Assembly: GCA_905221605.1 (NCBI GenBank)
Contig: CAJNDS010002278.1
Location: forward strand, 1-64,000
DNA from: Symbiodinium natans
Taxonomy: Eukaryota; Sar; Dinophyceae; Suessiales; Symbiodiniaceae
Direction of reading: 5' to 3'
Length of the DNA: 64,000 nucleotides
Shown: positions 58,141-64,000 of the stretch, in pieces
Position numbering within the stretch: position 1 is the stretch's first letter
How the letters are laid out: each line of letters begins with the position of its first letter
Translations under genes and position numbers: made by a program
Notes under the pieces: model-generated
Databases searched by the model: none
Seen by the model: only the letters and a program-made list of their open reading frames with translations
Told to the model about the DNA's origin: nothing

Positions 58141-59278
58141 ATGGCTGCTGCACAAGCAGATGTCGCATCTGCTCCCTTCAAGCAAGTGGACGCCATGAGG
58201 AAATGCAGTGTGACTGGTGTCTGGCTGAAGGGCAAGAGTGTCACCCAGCCCCTTCGCTTCTTCATTTCCGAGTTTCTGCTGCACACATGGGCTCGTGTTC
58301 TCAGTCACCACCAGGGTCACAGGGCATATTTCTTCGTGCAGCGCCTCGAAGCCAAGGATGGCGGGCTTCGCCTCGTGGAATGCTTGAGAGTGCCTGTCGA
58401 GGCCCGGCTAGAGGCCTTGAAGCAGGACAAGGCCGCTTTCTGTGGCCTGACACATGTGCATGTTCTCCGGGCTTGATCATGCTCCGGGTGTAGGGTTTAG
58501 GGTTTAGGGGTTAGGGGCAGGGGTTAGGGTTGCTTGCCCCCTGTTCGCAGGAGCATCCGATAGTGAAGATACTGGATGCAAAGGTGCAGGAAGCCGACCT
58601 CCAGCAGCCGGAGAATTTTCAAGTCATGAAGGCATATGTCATACATATGATGCGAGGGGTGAGCATACCGCATGCCGATCTCCTGTGCTGCAAACAGCAC
58701 CGAGTCCGAGCCTTGTCTTCCTTAGAGTGTTCGTGTGGCTGAAAAGCTCCCGCTTCATCAAGGCAGCGATGTTGTATATCGGATGTGTGTATGGCTTTTG
58801 GAGCAAGCAGCAGCTCCGCAAGCGGGGCTCGAAGGGTGAACTGAAGGCTGGATTTCGATGCATGTGATCATGAGCTTGGGGCTGCTGTGTGTGGCCGCCT
58901 GTGCTTGAAGATTGACTGGTCGCAGGGGTGGTCAGATTTAGTTGGAACGCGCCTTCGCTGGTTAGCGGGCTACCTGGTGAAGCTGCTCATTCGCTCGCCC
59001 TTCGGAAGGACTTCGTTAAAACAGCATGCTCTGTGTATAATGCTTGCATGGTTTTCGGCCAGGAGCGAAGAAGTAGCAATCCTGAAGAAGCTGTACTTCC
59101 GTGTCAACAATCTGGAGTTCCCCACCCGTTCCAACAGCAACTCCAGTGTGGGATCGGAGGCTGCATGCTACACAGGGAATATCAGGGGATCAAGTGCTCT
59201 GCACATTTCTTGTTTGTAGTGTGGCAGTGTGTCAGGCTAGCAGTGCTGCTTGCTCAGAGGTCGGGCTCGGTAGCCTGA
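58141..59278 (+). CDS. four-exon gene model, product unknown
   Basis: ATG in good context (GCCATGGCTGCTGC) starts exon 1 (MAAAQADVASAPFKQVDAMR, through VTGVWLKGKSVTQPLRFFIS), which could end at a phase-0 GT site near 58459. Exon 2, 58551-58658 (EHPIVKILDAKVQEADLQQP), exon 3, 58726-58835 (SVRVAEKLPLHQGSDVVYRM), and exon 4, 58936-59278 (FSWNAPSLVSGLPGEAAHSL to TGA), join with matching phases to about 290 residues. A second frame in exon 4 (from 58887) is also long and protein-like, so the frame there is less sure. TTTAGGG units lie in intron 1 only. No family recognised. Confidence 0.55.
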
Positions 59279-59483
59279 GCACGTTTGCACTATTTGTTTA
59301 AATCTAGATGCTGTTCTGTCGAAGATGTAGTGATCGATGCGAATTCGTCAGATCGGGGACGGTTTGACTGAAGCCATCGAGTTAAGCGACCTGGAGGTCG
59401 AGGAGCTGTGAACAAGGGCTTTCGCCGCACATCTGAATTTTCGGCTCCAGAGTTTCCCCAGGACGGCATGAGTGACTCGTGTG
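59279..59483. other. unique stretch after the 58 kb gene
   Basis: No telomeric units. One plus frame (NKGFRRTSEFSAPEFPQDGM) runs into the tandem duplication that follows. Confidence 0.4.
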
Positions 59484-59725
59484 TGGAGGCTGGCCTGCAA
59501 CAAGACCGAGTATCACTTGCACATGTGCAGAGGGCCTGTGCTGAAGATGTTGGGCAGGACATGGCTGGGGATGCTTTGGACCTTCAGCCGGAACCGTGTG
59601 CGATCATGGCCATGGAGGCTGGCCTGCAACAAGACCGAGTATCACTTTGCACATGTGCAGAGGGCCCGTGTTGAATGTTTGGGCAGGACATGACCGGGGA
59701 TGCTTTGGACCTTCAGCCGGAACAG
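59484..59725 (+). repeat. 129-bp tandem duplication
   Basis: TGGAGGCTGGCCTGCAACAA begins both copies (59484, 59613), and both end in CTTTGGACCTTCAGCCGGAA. One- and three-base differences shift the frame between copies. One frame of copy 1 reads WRLACNKTEYHLHMCRGPVL. Confidence 0.9.
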
Positions 59726-59831
59726 GAGATTTGCTAGCTCGCTTTGCTTGGTGGTTTGTTCTCGCTAAACTCTAAACCCTAGATCCTAAACCCTAAACCC
59801 TGAGGCCTGAACCCTAAACCCTAAACACTAA

Positions 59832-59932
59832 GCACTAAACCCTAAACCCTAAACCCTAAACCCTAAACCCTAAACCCTAAACCCTAAACCCTAAACCCTA
59901 AACCCTAAACCCTAAACCCTAAACCCTAAACC
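59832..59932 (-). repeat. interstitial telomeric array (CCCTAAA)n
   Basis: About 14 perfect units upstream of the island at 59947. Confidence 0.97.
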
Positions 59933-59946
59933 AGTACCTCCTGCAG

Positions 59947-60009
59947 GCTGATGAGGCCATGATTCTTTCTTCTGACGACGAGCAGGCTTGGACTTGCACG
60001 GAGAACCGG
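59947..60009 (+). CDS. exon-like island
   Basis: Exactly 21 codons, phase 0, from CTCCTGCAG to a GC donor (CGG|GCTTAT), reading ADEAMILSSDDEQAWTCTEN. Confidence 0.45.
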
Positions 60010-60041
60010 GCTTATTTGTCATGCTGGCTACTGCTTTCTAG

Positions 60042-60147
60042 GTCGAAGAGGCTAAGACAGTGGAGGAGAGTTCCCGCTGCCTCCAGGCCGAACTGATAAT
60101 AATATCACTCTGTTCTGAAATGTTTAGAGCGAAACTAATTATTTCTT
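60042..60147 (+). CDS. exon-like island
   Basis: From CTTTCTAG, reading VEEAKTVEESSRCLQAELI. If it joins the island at 59947, the intron would be only 32 bp, which is suspicious. The 3' border is uncertain. Confidence 0.35.
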
Positions 60148-60276
60148 GGTATTGGAAGGCATCCGTTCACCAAGATGAAGAAGAGTTTCTTGCTTCTAGC
60201 TTGCACCGAGACTGATGCCAGAATGTGCAATCCATGTGTAGTTTTGGAACTCGGCACCGTTCTTCTGGTAACCAAG

Positions 60277-60336
60277 GGGCCGGACGATGTGCCCGCACCC
60301 ACCGATGAACAGATGCTGGAGTTGGAAATGATGCAG
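60277..60336 (+). CDS. exon-like island
   Basis: Exactly 20 codons, phase 0, from AACCAAG to ATGCAG|GTGCTG, reading GPDDVPAPTDEQMLELEMMQ. Confidence 0.5.
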
Positions 60337-60607
60337 GTGCTGCAGGTGTTACTCTATAAAAAAGCAAACTTATCTGTGTGTCATCCTTTCCGGAAAGCAC
60401 TATGTGTGTGTGCTCACCTAGCCCACCGAACGTGGTTAGCCTTTAGGGGGAAACAAAGCTCTAAAGAATTAACCATAAACCTTGAAGCCCAAACTGTAAA
60501 CCCCAAACCTTAAACCCTAAACCTTAAACCTTACACCTTAAACCTTAAATCCTAAACTTGAAGCCCTAAACCCTAAACCCTGAACCCGGAGCAAAACGAA
60601 GGTGCAG

Positions 60608-60661
60608 AAGCTCGATGTGGAGCAGGAGATGTCCCAGGCTGTTCCCCAACTTGAGTTTGAA
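60608..60661 (+). CDS. exon of a repeated set, copy 1
   Basis: 18 codons, phase 0, from GGTGCAG to GAA|GTACAT, reading KLDVEQEMSQAVPQLEFE. It resembles the next two islands. Confidence 0.45.
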
Positions 60662-60710
60662 GTACATGTTTGTCAAAATTGTTTGTGGTCCGAATTTCTG
60701 GGAGGTGCAG

Positions 60711-60766
60711 AACGAAGTGCCAGAGCCGATGCCGGCCGAAGAGGACATGTGGCAACCGAAGAGTAT
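60711..60766 (+). CDS. exon of a repeated set, copy 2
   Basis: From GAGGTGCAG, reading NEVPEPMPAEEDMWQPK. The core NEVPEPM matches NKVPEPM in copy 3. The 3' border is unresolved. Confidence 0.45.
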
Positions 60767-60791
60767 TGATTTGTGTGAGAGATAGACAGAA

Positions 60792-60796
<5 letters not shown>

Positions 60797-60852
<56 letters not shown>
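60797..60852. repeat. (GA)n microsatellite
   Basis: About 27 GA units with little interruption, between copies 2 and 3 of the repeated exon. Confidence 0.95.
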
Positions 60853-60854
<2 letters not shown>

Positions 60855-60880
60855 TCGTGTTTCTGGCATGAGAGGTTGAG

Positions 60881-60937
60881 AACAAAGTGCCCGAGCCGAT
60901 GTCGCAGGCGAAGGTGGATGTTCCTCGTTTGGCAACA
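60881..60937 (+). CDS. exon of a repeated set, copy 3
   Basis: 19 codons, phase 0, from GGTTGAG to GCAACA|GTCGTG, reading NKVPEPMSQAKVDVPRLAT. Confidence 0.5.
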
Positions 60938-60984
60938 GTCGTGTGCACTTTCGAATTCTTGTTGTGTCGAATGTCCTGTCTGGT

Positions 60985-61500
60985 AGGATTAACGGTTTAG
61001 GGATCAGGGTTTAGGGTTCAGGGTTTAGGGTTTAGGTTTTAGGGTTTGGGTTTAGGATTTAGGGTGTAGGGTTTAGGGTGTATCTATGTCTGGTTTAGGG
61101 TTTAGGGTGTAGGGTTTAGGGTGTGTTCATGTCTGGTTTGGTCAACCAAGGAGTGCTTGCTTGAAGCTGGGAGCTGTGAACACGAGTTGAACTCTGACTC
61201 TTGCCTCAGTTTTGTCATCTTTGGACTCCTAGAGGGGAAGGTTGACTTGCATTGCAGTTCTTGCTCTTAATAAGGAGGGCTTGAAGACAGCTGTGCCTTC
61301 AAAGGGTGCCATTCCTCTTTCTCAGCAGGTTCCTTGATGCTAGTTGGACTTGCACGGCTTTGGTGCTTATATGAGTGAGACAACACTGCTGCTAGGCTGC
61401 TCGTGAGCATACCTTGGATTCTTCAAAATCCCAGGCACTGGGAGGGTGGGAAGGGGATGGGTAGCCACCCAAAACACGTCCCTTGTTTTTGGCATCCCAG
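60985..61500. other. telomere-like block and unique DNA
   Basis: TTTAGGG with TGTAGGG variants to 61125, including a direct repeat of TCTGGTTTAGGGTTTAGGGT-type text, then unique DNA to 61500 without a convincing gene. Confidence 0.45.
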
Positions 61501-61507
61501 CTAATTG

Positions 61508-61594
61508 TGGGTGGTTGGCAAAATTATAATCCGTTTTGGTGCCTTAAATATAAGTTGCCGTACTTTCATAGGGACCATAATTTTGACAACCACC
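61508..61594. repeat. palindrome family E
   Basis: GTGGGTGGTTGGCAAAATTA on the left, GACCATAATTTTGACAACC on the right. Confidence 0.8.
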
Positions 61595-61610
61595 CGTATG
61601 ATGCAGCAGG

Positions 61611-61667
61611 CATCCTCCGGAGGATCCAAGACGAGCAATGGTGCATACAAGGCACTGGCCCGGGGCG
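61611..61667 (+). CDS. exon-like island after palindrome
   Basis: After GCAGCAG, one frame reads ILRRIQDEQWCIQGTGPGRF. Another is SSGGSKTSNGAYKALARGAF. The choice between frames is unclear. Confidence 0.35.
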
Positions 61668-61965
61668 CTTTCCCTAAACCCTAGACCCTAAACACTGAAG
61701 CCTAAACCCCAAACCCCAAACCCTTCCACGAGCCCTTGCTTGAAGCCCACTGACTTCAAAGGACTTGGAGTTTGTGGTTTAGGGTTTAGGGTTTCGGGTT
61801 CTGAAGCTGAAGGTTCAGGGCTTAGGGCTCTCGGGCTTCGAGCTTGCAGAAACCCAAGCCCTAAGCCCTAAACCCTTAACGCCGTGGCCCAAGCCCAAAA
61901 ACGGTTTAGGGTTTAGGGTTTAGAGTTTCGGGTCTAGGGTTTAGGGTTTATGTTCAACCCTAAAC

Positions 61966-62054
61966 TTGGGATGTTGCCTCTTATACTAACATCAGGACTA
62001 TAATCGGGGTTAATCCCAAAATTGAGGACTGTTGGTATAAGGCGGAACATCCCA
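61966..62054. repeat. palindrome family A
   Basis: TTGGGATGTTGCCTCTTATAC on the left, TTGGTATAAGGCGGAACATC on the right. Confidence 0.85.
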
Positions 62055-62221
62055 ACCCGAAACCCCAGCCTAAACCGACAATCCCGAAAACCTGAACCCA
62101 TGCTGAACCCCGAGAACCCCCAAAAGCCTCTCGACGTCCCGAGAATCCCAACGATCGTTTGTGTTAAAGCCCTGAATCTAAACCGTTTCTAAAACCCTAT
62201 GCCCTAAACCCTAAACCCGAG

Positions 62222-62371
62222 ATTTTCGAGGATCGCGAACCGTTGCTGCCCTGTGGCACCGAGCCATTCAGCTTTGAGATCGCAATGCCCGACACCACTG
62301 ACCTCGATCTCATCAAGGTGGACCAAGCCACTTTGAGGAAACGACATCGGGAGGGATACATAGCGGTTCAG
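62222..62371 (+). CDS. exon, product unknown
   Basis: Exactly 50 codons, phase 0, from CCCGAG to GTTCAG|GTGTTTAGGG, reading IFEDREPLLPCGTEPFSFEI, AMPDTTDLDLIKVDQATLRK and RHREGYIAVQ. It is preceded by CCCTAAA. One of the best exon calls; the family is not recognised. Confidence 0.6.
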
Positions 62372-62381
62372 GTGTTTAGGG

Positions 62382-63120
62382 TTTCTCCTCCCCTCCTCCC
62401 CTCCTCCCCTCCCCAACCCCCCAACCCCCCAACCCCCCAACCCCCCAAACCCCCCAAAGCCCCCTAAAAAAAACGCCAACCTCCCAACCCCTTTCACGGC
62501 CTCGCCCACCAAACCCAAATTTTCTGGGCTTGGTCTTTGCTTGAGCACACACCCCACAGCTGGCCCCCATTTCCCCTCCCTTCCCCGATCCCCTTCCGGC
62601 GCTCCTCCCCTCCTCCCCCTCCTCCCGCTCTCCCGCTCCTCCTCTCTCCTGCCTCGCCCTCGCTCCCGCCTCGCTCCCCTCCTCGCCCCCCCCTCCTCCC
62701 CGCTCCTCCTCCCTCCTCCTCCTCCCCTCCTGCCCTGATGGGGGGGGGGCCCTCCTCCTCCCTCCTCCCTCCTCTCCTCCTTCCTCCCCTCCTCCCCTCC
62801 TCCCCCTCCTACCCCTCCTCCTCCCCTCCTCCTCTCTTTCGCGCTCTCCTCCCCTCCTCCCCTCGTCCCCTCCTCCCCTCCTCCCCTCCTCCCCCCTCGC
62901 CCGTCGCTCCTCCTCCCCACCCAGACCCCCAACTCCCCGCGCCCAACCCCAAACCCCCTGCCTCAATGACCCCCCCCACCACCCCCCCCCCCCACCCCCC
63001 CACCGCTTCCAAACGAGGTAGAATTACTGTTTGGTGTGAAAGTATTTCCGTAGCCCCCCCACCCCCCCTCTCCGCCACCTCCCCCCCTCCGCCATCCCAA
63101 CCTCCTCCCCTCTCCGACGC
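62382..63120. repeat. pyrimidine-rich CTCCTCCCC tract
   Basis: Over 700 bp almost entirely C and T on the plus strand outside a few unique islands (62467-62600, 63010-63050). It yields long Pro/Ser or Gly/Arg/Glu frames on both strands that I treat as artefacts. It could form triplex or G-quadruplex DNA. Confidence 0.9.
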
Positions 63121-63257
63121 TTCTAGGGTTTAGAGTTTACATTTTCCAGTTATAAAAGGGTTTAGGGGTTAGGGTTTAGGGGTTAGGGTTTAGGGTCTGA
63201 GGGTGTTTTCTTCCATAGCACGTGTTCTCTCCGTCTCCTTCTTGTGTCCGCCTTGAG

Positions 63258-63937
63258 GAGAATGCCAACAAGGAGATTGAGAGGGCACAAAAAAAGAAAA
63301 AAACAGGAGCCAAGACCAAAAGCACTGTTCCAGACCCCGCAGAAGCCGAGGCAGAACCGAGCACCGAGAAAGGACCGGAGAATGCCGAAACCGAGGCAGC
63401 ACCAAGCACCGAGAAAGGACCCCAAAGCGCCCAAACCGAGGCAGCCCAGAGCACCAAGAAAGGACCCAGTGCCGAAGCCGAGGCAGCCCCAAGCACCGAG
63501 AAAGGACCCGAGAGTGCAGAAACCGCCGAAGCCATGCAGTCCAGCCAGGGTGAGGAAGCCAGGCCAAAGAAGAAGGTAAAGCTACAGGATGTGAAGGAGG
63601 CAGAGAAGAAAAAAAACCTGGCACTGGCAGCCGCTAACTTGCAGAGGATTCTAGCTTGCCCGGGCCTTGATCAGTCTTGCCGGCCGGCTGCAGCCAAAGA
63701 TCCGGGCTTTAAGTGGGCAGACTTCAACAGGCAGAGCCATTGCCTACATTGGTGCACGTCTGTGTGTCTGTCTGTGGTTGTCAGTATGCTGCCAGCTTTC
63801 TGAACAATTCTGCATCATCTCAGGAGCTTTGCAATACCACGACCGGCCACTTCTTCGGCTGCGAATGCAAAGAGCATAACGGCAGTCCTCGACCGGGCCA
63901 CCTTCTACATCCAGAAAGTCCTTCACCCTCGTGAAGG
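63258..63937 (+). CDS. Lys-rich protein with acidic repeats (partial)
   Basis: Exon 1 (after TTGAG; to 63730) reads ENANKEIERAQKKKKTGAKT, then four imperfect 13-15 residue repeats like EAAPSTEKGPESAET, then a basic patch ARPKKKVKLQDVKEAEKKK that could be a nuclear signal, and a helical end (LALAAANLQRILACPGL). A GC-AG intron (63731-63823; CAACAG|GCAGAG, CTCAG|GAGC) keeps the frame. Exon 2 reads SFAIPRPATSSAANAKSITA and VLDRATFYIQKVLHPRE, ending GAAGG|GTATAG. The 5' start is uncertain (an acceptor at CCATAG 63219 is an alternative) and the gene runs toward the window edge. Family unknown. Confidence 0.6.
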
Positions 63938-64000
63938 GTATAGCGCCTCTTGGTCCTTCCTATTCCCATTTTGGTCTCATCTTTTGAGCTCTCCCTCTGT

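Noticed and set aside
62204-63133. Frames of 196-242 codons in the pyrimidine tract
   Set aside because: Repetitive Gly/Arg/Glu or Pro/Ser on opposite strands; no domain.

Overview
The window looks like nuclear DNA of a dinoflagellate, most likely a Symbiodiniaceae/Suessiales alga. The evidence is the TTTAGGG (plant/alga-type) telomeric heptamer, GC-rich codons, short exons on one strand, introns using GC-AG as well as GT-AG sites with AG|G acceptors, a Ubl-like plus ankyrin gene family, and a copia-like element whose Gag carries WW and CCCH domains. The organism call is an inference from these features. I saw no bacterial operons, rRNA, tRNA or CRISPR.

Layout. The whole window except the 43.3-50.6 kb element is peppered with interstitial telomeric arrays in both orientations. 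Between them lie islands of 50-150 bp that read as plus-strand exons with good AG and GT/GC borders. There is a polarity: most islands have (CCCTAAA)n upstream and (TTTAGGG)n downstream, so the spacers (putative introns) start with TTTAGGG and end with CCCTAAA and could fold into a stem. At 8.4-10.1 kb there is a chain of hairpins, a GGGCCAAGGGCC minisatellite and a 111-bp tandem repeat. About ten families of short imperfect palindromes (80-200 bp) are scattered through the window, several exactly filling predicted introns.

The best-supported genes are three plus-strand paralogues with an N-terminal ubiquitin-like domain and 33-residue ankyrin repeats, starting at 17.85 kb (frameshifted), 24.26 kb (intact, 345 aa) and 42.34 kb (intact if spliced, about 273 aa). 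All three share one intron at the Ubl/ankyrin junction. Only the third copy has two further introns. One starts with TTTAGGG-type and ends with CCCTAAA-type sequence. The other starts with a GTTTAGGG donor and holds a 7.75 kb LTR retroelement inserted antisense. Comparison with the intron-free paralogues makes this a direct view of intron gain linked to telomeric repeats, the most interesting signal here.

The retroelement (43,095-50,848, minus strand) has two identical 237-bp terminal repeats and a primer-binding site matching the anticodon arm of initiator tRNA-Met. It encodes a very large Gag-like product split over five frames (WW domain, S1-like domain, Trp-rich stretch, two triplets of CCCH fingers). 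No protease, integrase or reverse transcriptase was seen, so it appears non-autonomous.

The right end (56-64 kb) has longer unique stretches: a four-exon gene model at 58.1-59.3 kb, a set of related exons at 60.3-60.9 kb, a pyrimidine-rich tract at 62.4-63.1 kb, and a lysine-rich, acidic-repeat gene running off the end. All exon calls outside the ankyrin family rest on reading frame and splice-like borders only.
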